The translations under genes and the position numbers were made by a program. This document shows, one piece after another, positions 27,406 to 37,270 of a stretch of 64,000 bases of DNA (its first letter is position 1; every line of letters starts with the position of its first letter). The stretch spans positions 148,062 to 212,061 of the forward strand of contig LQPB01000028.1 in the NCBI GenBank assembly GCA_002102225.1, in the 5' to 3' direction. Below the pieces are notes generated by a model. It ran no database searches. It was not told where the DNA came from and saw nothing but the letters and a program-made list of their open reading frames with translations. Origin of the DNA: Mycobacterium interjectum (GTDB lineage Bacteria > Actinomycetota > Actinomycetes > Mycobacteriales > Mycobacteriaceae).

Positions 27406-28383
27406 ATGAACGCGACCCCGGACGCCGAGACCCTGAAAAGGGCGGTGCAGCTCGCGTGCCGGGCTCCGTCGGTGCACAACAGCCAGCCCTGGCGGTGGGT
27501 GGTCGAGGACGGGGCTCTGCAACTTTTCGTCGACCGCGACCGCACGGTGCCGGGCACCGACCCGTCCGGTCGGGAGGCCATCCTCAGCTGTGGCGCCGCG
27601 CTGGATCACGTTCGGGTCGCCATGCTCGCCGCGGGTTGGGGCGCACAGACCGAACGATTTCCCAACCCCGATGACCCGAACCATCTGGCGAGGATCGAAT
27701 TCAGTCCGGTCGAGCACGTCACCGGCGCGCAGCGCGATCGCGCCAATGCGATCCTGCACCGGCGGACCGACCGGCTTCCGATGGGGGAGCCCACCTATTG
27801 GAGCCTCTTCGAGCCGGTCGTGCGCGGCACGCTTGACGAGGACGTCGTGACGCTCGACGTGCTCGCCGACGAACAGCGACCCAGGCTGGCCCAGGCCTCC
27901 CAGCTCACCGAAGCGCTGCGTCGCGACGACGCGTCCTATCGCACCGAACTCGAGTGGTGGACTTCGCCGTTCGCGTCGCACGCGGGCGTGCCGCCACGCG
28001 CGCTGCTGTCCGACAAGGAAAGCGGCCGGGTGGACGTGGCGCGCGAATTCCCGGTCAGGACCCACGCGGATCGGCGTCCCGAGGTCGCGGTGGACTGGTC
28101 GAAAATCATGGTGCTGTCCACCCCGCAGGACACCCGGGAAGACGTGTTGCGTTGCGGTGAAGCGTTGTCGAACGTGTTACTGGAGTGCACGATGGCCTTC
28201 CTGGCGACCTGCACCCTGACCCACCTGGTCGAGCTGGACGAAAGCCGCGACATCGTGCGCGGCATGCTCGCCGGCGGCGGCCACCCGCAGGTGCTGATCC
28301 GGGTGGGCATAGCGCCGCCGATGGAGGCCGTTCCCCCGCCCACCCCCCGGCGCGCGCCGAGCGCCGTCTTGCAGATCCGCTAG
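27406..28383 (+). CDS. Acg-family nitroreductase
   Basis: A 325-residue Acg-type protein with RAPSVHNSQPWRW near residue 17, GREAILSCGAALDHVRVAMLAAGW, and RTDRLPMGEPTYWSLFEPVV. Two in-frame ATGs (27385, 27406) are possible. The second is preferred because the DosR-like box would otherwise sit only 12 bp from the start. It is followed after 61 bp by a flavin-binding PNPOx-like gene, probably cotranscribed. It is one of four members of this family in the window. Confidence 0.84.
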   Translation: MNATPDAETLKRAVQLACRAPSVHNSQPWRWVVEDGALQLFVDRDRTVPGTDPSGREAILSCGAALDHVRVAMLAAGWGAQTERFPNPDDPNHLARIEFSPVEHVTGAQRDRANAILHRRTDRLPMGEPTYWSLFEPVVRGTLDEDVVTLDVLADEQRPRLAQASQLTEALRRDDASYRTELEWWTSPFASHAGVPPRALLSDKESGRVDVAREFPVRTHADRRPEVAVDWSKIMVLSTPQDTREDVLRCGEALSNVLLECTMAFLATCTLTHLVELDESRDIVRGMLAGGGHPQVLIRVGIAPPMEAVPPPTPRRAPSAVLQIR

Positions 28384-28444
28384 CTACACTGGCACGAACC
28401 GCCAAGTGGTTGAAGAACTTTGATCCGCCGAAGAAGGGTGGCCG

Positions 28445-28879
28445 ATGTCCGGGACCGATGATGTGGTGACCATCCTGCCGGTGCACGAATGCTGGGACCT
28501 GATGGGCGGAGTCACGCTGGGACGATTGGTCACCAGCGTGGACGGCCATCCCGAGATCTTCCCCGTCAACTATGCGGTCCAGAACCGCACCGTGCTGTTT
28601 CGCACCGCCGAGGGCACCAAGCTGGTCAGCACCGCCATCAACAACCGCGTGTTGTTCGAGGTCGACGACCACAACGTCGCGGAGGGCTGGAGCGTCATCG
28701 TCAAGGGCCGGGCGCGCTCGCTGCGCACCAGCGAGCAGATCGAGGAAGCCGAACGCGCCCAGCTGCTGCCGTGGACATCGACCGAGAAGACCCACTACGT
28801 GCGGGTGATACCCGAGATGGTCACCGGCCGCCGGTTCCGGTTCGGCCCGCCGCTGCTGGGCAGCCGCGAGCGCGCCTGA
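28445..28879 (+). CDS. Pyridoxamine-5'-phosphate-oxidase-like flavin-binding protein
   Basis: A 144-residue split-barrel protein. LGRLVTSVDGHPEIFPVNYAVQNRTVLFRTAEGTKL is the hallmark of the FMN/F420-binding PNPOx-like family, and VLFEVDDHNVAEGWSVIVKGRARSL follows. Family members in the M. tuberculosis DosR region (such as Rv3129) are of unknown substrate. The context next to an Acg-type nitroreductase suggests a flavin- or F420-linked role. Its stop is one base from the end of the convergent DUF2156 gene. Confidence 0.8.
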   Translation: MSGTDDVVTILPVHECWDLMGGVTLGRLVTSVDGHPEIFPVNYAVQNRTVLFRTAEGTKLVSTAINNRVLFEVDDHNVAEGWSVIVKGRARSLRTSEQIEEAERAQLLPWTSTEKTHYVRVIPEMVTGRRFRFGPPLLGSRERA

Positions 28880-28880
28880 G

Positions 28881-30302
28881 TCAACGCACCAGCCGGTGGC
28901 GGCGCGGGCGCGGCAGGAATTCCAGCGACAGCAACACCAGCAGCGCCGCCGGAATGTGGTGAGCGCAGAGCACCACGTAGCGCCGCTCGGCCGGGGCGTG
29001 GAACTTGCGCAGGTAGCGGTACAGGGACTCCAGGCGGATCAGCGGGTCCAGCAGATGGATCAGGCGATACGCGACCCGCTGCAGCGTGGTGGGGTCGGCG
29101 GCGTCGAAGATCTCCGGGAAAGCGGCGAACGCCAGCGAAAGACGCACCGCCCCGCTGCTTTTCGCCTCGGTGATCATGTCGACGCTGAGCCTTTCGTCGA
29201 CGCCGTTGGGGGCGTCCGGGCGGCGGAACGGCGCGTCGAGGCTGACCTCCGCTCCCCCGTCCGCGGTCGCGTACCGGTGAAACGCCACCACCCGGCCGCA
29301 CCGATCGCGCGCGATGGCCAGCTTGATCCCGGGGTAGCGGCCCCGCAGGGCGCCGTCGAGGTTCATGCAGAAGCCCCGTTCGGTGCGCGCCGCGCGGTGT
29401 GCGGCGTACAGCACGTCGGTCAGCTCGGCGGCCAATACCGGATCGAGTTCTTGTTCGTCGACGATCTGCGTGGTGACCCCGCCATTGCGGCTGCGCTGCA
29501 CCGCCTGGCGCAGGTTGCGGAAGCGGCGACCGCGCATCGTGAAGTGTCGAACGTCGACGACGACGTCGCGGCCGATCGGCACCGCGAGCATCTTCTGCCC
29601 GACCACGTCGTTGCCCCATAGCTTCACGTGCCGCTCACCGGCGGCCAGCACGATGATCTGCCATCCCCGGCCGCGACACATGTGAACAAAATCTGTTGCT
29701 AGAGAATTGAATTGGGCCTCATCGCCGATCGGATCGCCGCTGACGACGGCGAAGCCGAGCCGGGTGCGGTAGGCGATCGCGGCGGAGCCGTCGGCGTTGA
29801 AGTGGTAGCTCTTGCCAGAGTGCATGGCGAAGGGCGCCAACGCATCCTCATGGGTGATGTCGACGAGCGGCCACACCCGCTCCAGCAGCTCCGGTTGCGG
29901 TTTGGCCGTCGTCGGCAACATGAGCGCGAGCCCGCTGGCCGCGATGAGGACGTTGCCGAACATGGCGAACGAAAGGAAGTGCGCGGACAGGCCCAAGCCC
30001 ACCCCGGCAGCGGCGATCGCCGCGTGCCCGACGGTGACCGGCCGGCCCAGAAAGATGCCGCGCGCAATCAGGGCCGCGGCGGCGAGCAGCGCCACCGACC
30101 ACCCGAACCTGCCGGGGGCGACCCGATAAAAGCCCAGCTGTTCGCGCACCTCCAGCAGCGCCAACCAGCCCAGGGCACAGAGCAGGATCGCGGCGCTGCC
30201 GATGCGCGCCGCCGGCACGTCGGCGCTGACCAGGACCCGTTGGCGACCGCGGCGTTTCCCGAGTAGGGGCGGCGGCTCAGCGTCGGTTGAGAAACCAGAC
30301 AT
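28881..30302 (-). CDS. DUF2156 / MprF-like membrane protein with acyltransferase-type domain
   Basis: A 473-residue protein. The N-terminal 140 residues hold about four hydrophobic segments (SAAILLCALGWLALL, SVALLAAAALIARGIFL, AAIAAAGVGLGLSAHFL, FGNVLIAASGLALML). The rest is the DUF2156 GNAT-like domain found in phosphatidylglycerol lysyltransferases, with SGDPIGDEAQF and FRNLRQAVQRSRNGGV. It could transfer an aminoacyl group to a lipid or other acceptor, but no catalytic assignment is safe. The ATG at 30302 overlaps the tspO end by 26 bp. It is the last gene of a nine-gene leftward operon containing hydrogenase genes. Confidence 0.78.
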   Translation of the reverse strand: MSGFSTDAEPPPLLGKRRGRQRVLVSADVPAARIGSAAILLCALGWLALLEVREQLGFYRVAPGRFGWSVALLAAAALIARGIFLGRPVTVGHAAIAAAGVGLGLSAHFLSFAMFGNVLIAASGLALMLPTTAKPQPELLERVWPLVDITHEDALAPFAMHSGKSYHFNADGSAAIAYRTRLGFAVVSGDPIGDEAQFNSLATDFVHMCRGRGWQIIVLAAGERHVKLWGNDVVGQKMLAVPIGRDVVVDVRHFTMRGRRFRNLRQAVQRSRNGGVTTQIVDEQELDPVLAAELTDVLYAAHRAARTERGFCMNLDGALRGRYPGIKLAIARDRCGRVVAFHRYATADGGAEVSLDAPFRRPDAPNGVDERLSVDMITEAKSSGAVRLSLAFAAFPEIFDAADPTTLQRVAYRLIHLLDPLIRLESLYRYLRKFHAPAERRYVVLCAHHIPAALLVLLSLEFLPRPRRHRLVR

Positions 30303-30759
30303 GGCCGGACAACAGCGTCGCGAAGGCACACCAGAGGGGGTACAACGCCAGCGGCGCGGCGCGCATGCCCTGCACGGCCACCGCGCGTCTGGCCAAGTCG
30401 GCGCTGCTGCCGGCGAGCACCGCCGCCGCGATCGCCGAGGTGCCCAACAGGCGCCGGTTGAAGAACAGCCATGACCAGCCCGCGTTCAGCACAAGGTTTA
30501 CCGCCAAGGCGGTCACGTATCCGCGCCGTTCCGGCTTCCGCCCGCGACGCTCCAACTCGTCAAGGACGTTTGACGACACGATCGCGATGTCCGTATAGAG
30601 GACTGGCCAGACGATGGGAAACGCCTGCGGCGGGGGCTGATACGGCGGTTTGCGCAACGACCGATACCACGGCGAAGCGGCCGGCCGGCTCGCCAAGCCA
30701 CCGGCGACGGCGCTCACCACCACTGCCGCGGCGGTGGGGATCAGGGTCCGGGCCCGCAC
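30277..30759 (-). CDS. tspO: TspO/MBR-family membrane protein
   Basis: A 160-residue protein with five predicted membrane helices and TspO signatures: SPWYRSLRKPPYQPPPQAFPIVWPVLY in loop 1, and NLVLNAGWSWLFFNRRLLG. TspO binds porphyrins, haem and steroids and is tied to oxygen and stress responses in bacteria. The GTG at 30759 is chosen because GGGAG lies six bases upstream and it sits one base from the slipin stop; the longer frame would run into that gene. Its place in a DosR-linked hydrogenase operon is unusual and suggests a haem or redox role under hypoxia. Confidence 0.88.
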   Translation of the reverse strand: MRARTLIPTAAAVVVSAVAGGLASRPAASPWYRSLRKPPYQPPPQAFPIVWPVLYTDIAIVSSNVLDELERRGRKPERRGYVTALAVNLVLNAGWSWLFFNRRLLGTSAIAAAVLAGSSADLARRAVAVQGMRAAPLALYPLWCAFATLLSGHVWFLNRR

Positions 30760-30760
30760 A

Positions 30761-31612
30761 TCAAGCTCCCGTGCGCAGCGGCGCGGCGTGAACCAGGTTG
30801 TCGTCGGACGGCGCGGCAAGTTGATCGGTGGACCTCGAGGCGTCCGACTCACGCGTCAGGAAGGCCGTGAGTTCCCCGATCGCGGTCATGAGCGGGGCGG
30901 GGAAGACGATGGTGGTGTTCTTCTCCACCCCAAGTTCGAGCAGGGTCTGCAGGTTGCGCAGTTGCAAGGCCAGCGGGTGGCGCATCATGGTGTCGGACGC
31001 GTCGCCGAGGGCGGCGGCGGCGCGCGCCTCCCCCTCCGCGGCAATGATTTTGGCCCGCTTCTCGCGCTCGGCTTCGGCCTCTCGGGCCATCGCCCGCTTC
31101 ATGCTGTCCGGAAGCTGGATGTCCTTGAGCTCGACCAGGGTGACCTCGACGCCCCATTCGACGGTGGTCGTGTCGAGGATCTGGCGGATGCTGCCGTTGA
31201 TCTTCTCCGTCTGGGCAAGCACTTCGTCGAGGGAATGTTGTCCGACGACGTTACGCAGCGTGGTTTGCGCGATTTGGTCGATCGCGGCGTTGACGTTTTC
31301 GATCACGACGACGGCCTTGCGGGCATCGACGACCCGGAAGTAGGCGACCGCGGCGATGTCGACGCTCACGTTGTCCCGGGTGATGATGCCCTGCGACTGG
31401 ATCGGCATGGTCACGATGCGCATCGAGATCCGCAACAGTCGGTCGATGACCGGAATGATGAACCGCAAGCCGGGTTCGCGCACCGCGATCACCCGGCCGA
31501 GCCGAAAGTGCACACCGCGCTGATACTGCTGGACCACCCTGATCGAGGCGATCGCCAGCAGCGCCACGACGACCGCCCCGGAAACCAGCCACGCTATGGC
31601 ACTTTGGCTCAT
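30761..31612 (-). CDS. Slipin/stomatin-like SPFH-domain membrane protein
   Basis: A 283-residue protein with one N-terminal membrane helix (SAIAWLVSGAVVVALLAIASI) followed by an SPFH/band-7 domain (QQYQRGVHFRLGRVIAVREPGLRFIIPVID) and a charged C-terminal coiled coil (REAEAEREKRAKIIAAEGEARAAAAL). It is a membrane scaffold of the prokaryotic stomatin type. The ATG at 31612 directly precedes the membrane helix; a longer frame adds residues that overlap the protease gene. It lies ten bases after the hydrogenase maturation protease and one base before tspO. Confidence 0.87.
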   Translation of the reverse strand: MSQSAIAWLVSGAVVVALLAIASIRVVQQYQRGVHFRLGRVIAVREPGLRFIIPVIDRLLRISMRIVTMPIQSQGIITRDNVSVDIAAVAYFRVVDARKAVVVIENVNAAIDQIAQTTLRNVVGQHSLDEVLAQTEKINGSIRQILDTTTVEWGVEVTLVELKDIQLPDSMKRAMAREAEAEREKRAKIIAAEGEARAAAALGDASDTMMRHPLALQLRNLQTLLELGVEKNTTIVFPAPLMTAIGELTAFLTRESDASRSTDQLAAPSDDNLVHAAPLRTGA

Positions 31613-31622
31613 GCCACCAACG

Positions 31623-32153
31623 CTAGGGCCACCGCGATCGTCGGTCAGCGGCCAAAAGTCCCCCGTCACCTGACCGAAGGGCCCTTCCTCGTCGCCTGCG
31701 GTCGATTTCGGCCACCGCCATGCCGACGACCTCCGGGACGGCCCGCTCGACCGGAGCGGTCAGGCCGGTGCCATGACCGGTGTCGGCGACTTCCACGGTG
31801 AGCAGCACCAGCTCACCGGGCACCCGGCCCAGCGCCTCGCCCAACGCGTGGGTGCTCACGAGGTCGACGCCGTGCGAACTCAAGCCGTGACCCGCCGCCA
31901 CGTCGCTCAGGCCGCAGCGCCGCACGCGCCCCGGCGCCGGCGGCGTCCCGACCGCGCCGTCGATCACGACCGCGATCCCCGCGCCCGACCACGCCTCCAG
32001 CAGGCTCATGGGCTCCACGATGCCGGTGACCACCCGAACACCCCTGAGCCCCAAGCGGCGTAGCTCGTCGACCGCCACGATGCCGACGCCGTCGTCGCGG
32101 CGGTAGCGATTGCCCAGGCCGATAACGACCGCGTCGGCGGTGCTAACCGTCAT
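31623..32153 (-). CDS. Hydrogenase maturation protease (HyaD/HycI family)
   Basis: A 176-residue endopeptidase that trims the C-terminus of the NiFe large subunit after nickel insertion. The family motif is VIGLGNRYRRDDGVGIVAVDEL, with the nickel-sensing Asp in the DDG segment; GAVGTPPAPGRV and SSHGVDLVSTHALGEAL follow. The ATG forms an ATGA overlap with the large-subunit stop, so the enzyme is coupled to its substrate. Hyp maturation genes (hypA-F) are not in the window and must be elsewhere. Confidence 0.88.
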   Translation of the reverse strand: MTVSTADAVVIGLGNRYRRDDGVGIVAVDELRRLGLRGVRVVTGIVEPMSLLEAWSGAGIAVVIDGAVGTPPAPGRVRRCGLSDVAAGHGLSSHGVDLVSTHALGEALGRVPGELVLLTVEVADTGHGTGLTAPVERAVPEVVGMAVAEIDRRRRGRALRSGDGGLLAADRRSRWP

Positions 32154-33442
32154 CCCCGGTGCATCGTCAGCGTCAGGAAATGCGCCGAACAGGAGATGCA
32201 CGGGTCGTAGCTGCGAATCAACTGCTCGCACAACGCGGTCAGCGCGGCATCGTCCAGGGAGAGGTTCCCGGACACCAGACGGGCCAGGTCGGCTTCGATG
32301 GCCGCCTGGTTCTGGGAAGTCGGCGGGATGATCGTCGCCGCGGAAACCAGCCCGTCCTCGCCGATCCGGTACCCGTGATACAGCAGGCCGCGGGGCGCCT
32401 CGCTGACGCCGTGGCCGACGCTGGCCCGCGCCGGGACGTCGACGAACGGGCGCGACGGGCGCTGGTATTCGTCGATGATCCGCAGCGCCTCCTCGACCGC
32501 GTAGACCACCTCGACCGCGCGGACGACGATGCTGCGGAACGGGTTTCGGCACTCGGCCGACAGCCCCGCCGCTGCAGCGGCCTGCGCCGCGACCGGCGAC
32601 AGCGTCGCCGAGTTCAGCGAGTAGCGGGCCAGGGGCCCGGTCAAATAGCGGCCGCCGTCCAGCGTCGCGTGCAGCGCGGTGGAGTAGGGCACCTGCGACT
32701 CGGCGACGTGGTCGGTGAACTCGGCGACCGGAAACGACGGGCCCGCGCTGCGCACGATCGTGCCGTCCTCGACCGGGTACCGGCCGGGTGCCGCGAGCGC
32801 CAGGAACTCGTGGTCGAGCTCGAGGTCGGGGAACTCGAACCCGGACACCCACTCAACGGTGGCCAGCGCGTTGTCCAGCGCGCGGCGCAACAGCTCGGCG
32901 ATCGGTGTGAAATCGGATCGGGTTGGCACCGAATAGAATCCGCCCAGCCGCACGTTGACCGGGTGTATCGCGCGCCCGCCGACGAATTCCATCAGCTGGT
33001 TGCCCGCCTTCTTCAGCGCCAGCCCGCGCTCGACGGCCTGGACATGGTCGCGCGCCATGCCGATGATGTCGGGATAGCCCAGGAAGTCCGGCGCGTGCAG
33101 CAGGTAGATATGCAGGACGTGACTGTGGATCCATTCGCCGCAGTACAGCAGGCGCCGCAACGCAACGAGCTCCTCGTCCACCCGCACGCCGCAGGCGTCT
33201 TCGATCGCGTTGCAGGCGCTGACCTGATAGGCGACCGGGCAGATGCCACAGACCCGCGCGGTCAGGTCCGGCGGCTCGGTGTGGGCGCGCCCGCGCAGGA
33301 ACGCCTCGAAAAATCGCGGCGGCTCATAGATGTTGAGCTGCACGCTTTCCAGGGCGCCGTCTTTCAAGGTGACGTGCAAAGCGCCCTCGCCCTCCACACG
33401 CGTCAGCGTGCCCACGCTCAGCGTGCGGGTGGACTGATTCAC
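32150..33442 (-). CDS. hyhL: NiFe hydrogenase large subunit, group 3b type
   Basis: A 430-residue catalytic subunit. Both nickel-binding motifs are visible: [23 protein letters not shown] (L1, two Cys) and [18 protein letters not shown] at the C-terminus (L2, two Cys, then the peptide removed by the maturation protease). It reversibly couples H2 and H+ with NAD(P)H through its partner subunits. The GTG at 33442 overlaps the small-subunit stop (GTGA). The gene set with a diaphorase-like and a 4Fe-4S subunit, and no membrane anchor, marks a cytoplasmic bidirectional group 3b enzyme, called Hyd3/Hyh in M. smegmatis, where it is hypoxia-induced through DosR. Confidence 0.9.
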   Translation of the reverse strand: MNQSTRTLSVGTLTRVEGEGALHVTLKDGALESVQLNIYEPPRFFEAFLRGRAHTEPPDLTARVCGICPVAYQVSACNAIEDACGVRVDEELVALRRLLYCGEWIHSHVLHIYLLHAPDFLGYPDIIGMARDHVQAVERGLALKKAGNQLMEFVGGRAIHPVNVRLGGFYSVPTRSDFTPIAELLRRALDNALATVEWVSGFEFPDLELDHEFLALAAPGRYPVEDGTIVRSAGPSFPVAEFTDHVAESQVPYSTALHATLDGGRYLTGPLARYSLNSATLSPVAAQAAAAAGLSAECRNPFRSIVVRAVEVVYAVEEALRIIDEYQRPSRPFVDVPARASVGHGVSEAPRGLLYHGYRIGEDGLVSAATIIPPTSQNQAAIEADLARLVSGNLSLDDAALTALCEQLIRSYDPCISCSAHFLTLTMHRG

Positions 33443-34197
33443 TGCTGGCTCCGTTCGGCGGCGAAAGTGGTGACGTTGAACGTCGAGAACACCCGGTCGA
33501 CATCGCCGTCGGACATGCCGTCGCGGCGCAGCAGGGGGATCAGCGTCGCGGTCGCCGGCGTCGCGGACGGCCCAAAACAGCCGAAGCAGCCGCGATGGTG
33601 GCGGGGGCACAGCGCCCCGCAGCCCGCATGCGTCACCGGCCCCAGGCACGGGATGCCCTCGGAGACAACGACACACGTGACCCCGCGCAGCTTGCACTCG
33701 GTGCACACGGTCTTGGCCGGGATCCGCGGTTTGCGTCCGATCAGCAGCGCCGCCAGGGTGTCGAGCAGCTGACCTCGGTCGATCGGGCAGCCCGGCAGCT
33801 GGTAGTCGACCTTGACGTGCGCCGAGGCCGGCGTGGAGGTGGCCAGAGTGTCGATGTATTCGGGCTTGGCGTAGACGACGGAGGCGAACTCGGCGACGTC
33901 GGCGAAGTTGCGCAGCGCCTGCACTCCCCCGGCCGTGGCGCACGCGCCGATGGTGACCAGAACCTTGGACTGCGCCCGGATTTCGCGGATGCGGTGCTCG
34001 TCGTGGCGGGTGGTAATCGACCCCTCGACCAGCGAGACGTCATAGGGCCCGCCGACCATGGCGCTGGAGGCCTCGGCGAACGTGGCGATCTGCACCTGGC
34101 CGGCGAGGGTGAGCAGCTCGTCCTCGCAGTCCAGCAGGGTCAGCTGGCAGCCGTCGCAGGAGGCGAACTTCCACACGGCCAACGTGGTTGGGCCCAT
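33439..34197 (-). CDS. hyhS: NiFe hydrogenase small subunit, group 3b type
   Basis: A 252-residue iron-sulfur subunit without a Tat signal, as expected for a cytoplasmic enzyme. The proximal-cluster ligands are in [26 protein letters not shown] and QLPGCPID. Further Cys clusters ([38 protein letters not shown]) fit medial and distal [4Fe-4S] clusters. It carries electrons between the NiFe site and the HyhB/HyhG module. Its stop overlaps the large-subunit GTG, and its start is one base after the HyhG stop. Confidence 0.92.
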   Translation of the reverse strand: MGPTTLAVWKFASCDGCQLTLLDCEDELLTLAGQVQIATFAEASSAMVGGPYDVSLVEGSITTRHDEHRIREIRAQSKVLVTIGACATAGGVQALRNFADVAEFASVVYAKPEYIDTLATSTPASAHVKVDYQLPGCPIDRGQLLDTLAALLIGRKPRIPAKTVCTECKLRGVTCVVVSEGIPCLGPVTHAGCGALCPRHHRGCFGCFGPSATPATATLIPLLRRDGMSDGDVDRVFSTFNVTTFAAERSQQ

Positions 34198-35034
34198 CTA
34201 CAGCTCCTTCACTTGCAGCAGCGGGCCGGCAACGTCGTAGCCGACGACCGGGCCGTCGCGGCACAACAGCAAGGGTCCCAGCTGGCAGTGACCGCACCAG
34301 CCCACCCCGCACTGCATGTTGCGCTCCAGTGAGACTCGAATGTCCTTTGCCGCAATTCCTTTGGCGAGCAGGGCTTCGGCGCCGAACCGCAGCATCGGTT
34401 CCGGCCCGCACAGGAACGCGGTGGTGCGGTCGGGCTGCAACGTCAGCCGGCGCAGCGGCTCGGTGACGAGGCCAACCTCGCCGCTCCAGCCCTGGACCGG
34501 GACGTCGACCGTGACGTGAAGCTCGATTTGCGGGTCCTGCGCCCACTTTTCGAGCTGGTCGACGAACACGAAATCGGCTCGGGAGCGGGCGCCGACGACG
34601 AGCGTCACCTTGCCGTAGCGGGCGCGCCCGGCCAGCGCCCCCAGCACGGCGGGACGCAACGGGCACAGGCCCACCCCACCGGCAACCATGACCAGGTCCC
34701 GCCCGGCGGCTTCGTCGAGCCCCCAGGTGGTGCCGAACGGCCCGCGGACCCCGATGACGCTGCCCGGCTCGGCGTTGTGCAGGGCACGGCTCACCGCCCC
34801 CACGGCGCGGATGGTGTGCGTGATCGACCCGTCGGTCACCGAGGGGTCGCCGCTGATCGAGATCGCGGCCTCGCCCACCCCGAACGCGTAGAGCATCATG
34901 AATTCCCCGGGCTGCGGGGTCCGCAGCGCCTCGCCGACGGGTTCGAGGCACAGCGTCGCCGAATCCGGGCTCTCCACAACGCGACTGCGCACCCGGTACG
35001 GTACGGGCGTCATGGCCGACGCCGGCTCAGTCAT
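34198..35034 (-). CDS. hyhG: Hydrogenase FAD/NAD(P)-binding subunit (HyhG/HydG type)
   Basis: A 278-residue ferredoxin-reductase-type protein of the sulfhydrogenase gamma/DHOD PyrK class. The FAD segment is [11 protein letters not shown], the NAD(P) segment [20 protein letters not shown], and [17 protein letters not shown] is the C-terminal nucleotide contact. A [2Fe-2S] site lies in [19 protein letters not shown]. It links the hydrogenase to NAD(P)H. The start overlaps the upstream 4Fe-4S subunit by 8 bp. Confidence 0.9.
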   Translation of the reverse strand: MTEPASAMTPVPYRVRSRVVESPDSATLCLEPVGEALRTPQPGEFMMLYAFGVGEAAISISGDPSVTDGSITHTIRAVGAVSRALHNAEPGSVIGVRGPFGTTWGLDEAAGRDLVMVAGGVGLCPLRPAVLGALAGRARYGKVTLVVGARSRADFVFVDQLEKWAQDPQIELHVTVDVPVQGWSGEVGLVTEPLRRLTLQPDRTTAFLCGPEPMLRFGAEALLAKGIAAKDIRVSLERNMQCGVGWCGHCQLGPLLLCRDGPVVGYDVAGPLLQVKEL

Positions 35035-36154
35035 AGCCGGCCATCTTGTTCATCTCCGCGGTGATGTCGATGCCGGTGGGGCACCACGCGATGCAGCGGC
35101 CGCAGCCCACGCAGCCCGACATGCCGAACTGGTCGTGCCAGGTGCCCAGCTTGTGGGTCAGCCAATGCCGGTAGCGCGACGCGCCGGACTGCCGCACGCT
35201 GCCGCCGCCGTGCACATAGGTGAAGTCGAATTCGAAGCACGACGACCACTGGCGCCAGCGCTCGGCGTGCTCGCCGGTGAGGTCGCTGACGTCCTCGGTG
35301 CTGGTGCAAAAGCAGGTCGGGCACACCATCGTGCAGTTGCCACAGGTCAGGCAGCGGCTGGCGACCTCGTCCCATTGCGGCGACTCGCGGTTTGCAATCA
35401 GCAGCTGCCGCAGATCGGTGTCCGGCATCTGGCGGCCCATCTTGCCGGCCGCAGCCTCGACTTCGCTTCGCGCCGAAGTGATTTCGTCATCGTCGGCGGT
35501 CCGGTGCGGCACCGCGGCGAGCACGTCGGCGCCCTCGGGACTGCCGACCTCGACGAGGTACGCGTCACCGCCGAGGCGCTCGGTGAGGGCGAGGTCGTAA
35601 CCGGGCCCCGCCGCGGGGCCGGTGCCCATCGATGAGCAGAAGCACAGGCCGCCCGGTTCGGTGCAGTTCACGGCGACGACGAAAGCCCGACGGCGGCGGC
35701 CGACGTAGGAGGTGTCCGGGTAGTCGGTGCGGCCGAGCACGCCGTCGAGGGTGGCGATCGCGGCCAGGTCACACCCGCGCACCCCGAGGAACGCGTAGCG
35801 CGGGGCCTCCTGTTCGGGGCCGTCGGGATCGCCGGTCCCGTCCCGGGTGCCGGTCCACATCCGCTGTCGCGGCGGGTGCAGGAACTGTTTCCACGACTGC
35901 GGGCCGGCCGAGTGCCCGAACGCCGCCCCGTCGTCGCGGCGGCGCACCCGGTACTGTCCGGGCGCGACGTCGACACCCCAGCCGCGCGGCAGGTCGTCGG
36001 CCGATTCGAGCTCTGCGAGCACGATCGCGTTGTCCCGCAACGTGGGTCCCACCACGCGGTAGCCCCGCTCGATCAGGACCGCGACGAGGCGGCGCAGGCC
36101 GGCCGCATCGAACAACGCCACACCGTGCTGTTCGCCGTCTCCGCTCACCGCCAC
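35027..36154 (-). CDS. hyhB: Hydrogenase 4Fe-4S electron-transfer subunit (HyhB/HydB type)
   Basis: A 375-residue sulfhydrogenase beta-type subunit. Two [4Fe-4S] motifs close the protein: [16 protein letters not shown] and [16 protein letters not shown]. An earlier Cys-rich stretch ([18 protein letters not shown]) is also conserved in AsrA/HydB proteins. It relays electrons between the small subunit and the flavin subunit. It starts 31 bp after the nitroreductase stop, tying the hydrogenase to that gene's promoter. Confidence 0.9.
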   Translation of the reverse strand: MAVSGDGEQHGVALFDAAGLRRLVAVLIERGYRVVGPTLRDNAIVLAELESADDLPRGWGVDVAPGQYRVRRRDDGAAFGHSAGPQSWKQFLHPPRQRMWTGTRDGTGDPDGPEQEAPRYAFLGVRGCDLAAIATLDGVLGRTDYPDTSYVGRRRRAFVVAVNCTEPGGLCFCSSMGTGPAAGPGYDLALTERLGGDAYLVEVGSPEGADVLAAVPHRTADDDEITSARSEVEAAAGKMGRQMPDTDLRQLLIANRESPQWDEVASRCLTCGNCTMVCPTCFCTSTEDVSDLTGEHAERWRQWSSCFEFDFTYVHGGGSVRQSGASRYRHWLTHKLGTWHDQFGMSGCVGCGRCIAWCPTGIDITAEMNKMAGYD

Positions 36155-36185
36155 ATCATCCGCCTCATCCTTGCGCCGTGGCGGT

Positions 36186-37205
36186 CTATTCGTTGACCCA
36201 GTCGACGAAGTCGGAAAGTTCGCGCCGCGGCGTCGCGGGCAGCGGGTCGGCGTTGATCGGCGCCCAGCCCACCCGAAGCAGCATCTGCGGGTAATCCCCC
36301 CCGCCGAAGATGTCGGACCGGACCGACTCGCGCGTGTCGGCGATCTCCAGAGGTTCGGTGACCGGGCAACTGGCCAGCCCCAGTGACGTCGCGGTCAAAA
36401 GGACGACGCTGGTGGCCTCGCCGGCGCGCAGCCGCGCCAGCCGGTCGTCGGTCCGGGTTCCCAGCGCGAGGACGACGGCACTGTCGTCGGCGGGCGCCGC
36501 GTCAGGCGCCATGGGCAGCGTGGGGCCGGCGAAGAACCGGCCCGGAATTTTCGCCGCGGGGTCCGATGGGGGCGTGCTGCGGGCCGGAACCCCCGCGACG
36601 GAGGCGTAGCGCCCGCTCCATGCGGTCAGCTCAGCGAGGTAGTCGCGGTTCAGGTGTTCCGCAACGGATTCGGCGACGATCTTGTGCAGCTTGTCGAGAT
36701 CTTCGACCTGGCACAGCGTCACGCCGTTTCGGGCCGCCCGCGCGGCCATCAGCGCGATGTCGGCGACCGGCACCGGCCACGAACTGTAGTGGCGCCGGTC
36801 GGTGCGGCGCCGCGGTATCGCCGCGGCGAGCGCGACGTCCACGGCGTCGGCCGGGTACGGAGACAGTTCGATCGATGCCAGGTGGTCGGGCTCCTCCGGG
36901 TTCGGCAACCGCGTCACCTTGGACAGCCACCCGACGGCGGCGAACGCGGCGACGCAGTGATGCAGCGCGGTGCCGCAGCTCAGGATCAGGTCCCGGCCGT
37001 CGGGGTCGGTGTTGGGCAGTTGCCGTTCGGCGTCGGCGTACAGGTGCAGGCTTGCGGCGTCGACGCGCCACCGCCACGGTTGCGTGTTGTGCACGGAGGG
37101 TGCCCGGGACGCCAGTGTCAGGACGGTCCGGACCGTGCCGGCGTCCGGAAATCGTGGGTTCATCGCCGTCGTTCCCTTCGGGTAAAGCTCGTTGACGTCC
37201 ACCAT
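36186..37205 (-). CDS. Acg-family nitroreductase (Rv3127-like), first gene of hydrogenase operon
   Basis: A 339-residue Acg-type protein with RAPSVHNTQPWRWRVD and GRDLILSCGTALHHCVAAFAAVGW. The ATG at 37205 is preferred because a DosR-like box then lies 45 bp upstream, as in the paralogous units. The ATG at 37163 (325 aa), with GGGA nine bases before it, is a real alternative. It heads a compact nine-gene leftward series: nitroreductase, four hydrogenase structural genes, maturation protease, slipin, tspO and DUF2156. The pairing with a hydrogenase raises the idea that it disposes of hydrogenase-derived reductant, but this is inference. Confidence 0.84.
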   Translation of the reverse strand: MVDVNELYPKGTTAMNPRFPDAGTVRTVLTLASRAPSVHNTQPWRWRVDAASLHLYADAERQLPNTDPDGRDLILSCGTALHHCVAAFAAVGWLSKVTRLPNPEEPDHLASIELSPYPADAVDVALAAAIPRRRTDRRHYSSWPVPVADIALMAARAARNGVTLCQVEDLDKLHKIVAESVAEHLNRDYLAELTAWSGRYASVAGVPARSTPPSDPAAKIPGRFFAGPTLPMAPDAAPADDSAVVLALGTRTDDRLARLRAGEATSVVLLTATSLGLASCPVTEPLEIADTRESVRSDIFGGGDYPQMLLRVGWAPINADPLPATPRRELSDFVDWVNE

Positions 37206-37249
37206 CGCGTAAGCACGCCGGCCGAATCGAGAGCACGACGGCACTAGCC

Positions 37250-37269
37250 AAAGGGACTTTGGGCCAATC
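37250..37269. promoter_or_regulatory. DosR-like box upstream of nitroreductase-hydrogenase operon
   Basis: AAAGGGACTTTGGGCCAATC has an uninterrupted GGGACTTT half and matches 11/20 overall. A weaker site (about 9/20) starts 21 bp on at 37271, inside the end of the antiporter gene. Confidence 0.5.
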
Positions 37270-37270
37270 C

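Noticed and set aside
31646..31665. DosR-like match (13/20) upstream of the slipin gene
   Set aside because: It lies inside the 3' end of the maturation-protease gene within a tightly packed operon, so a chance match is likely.
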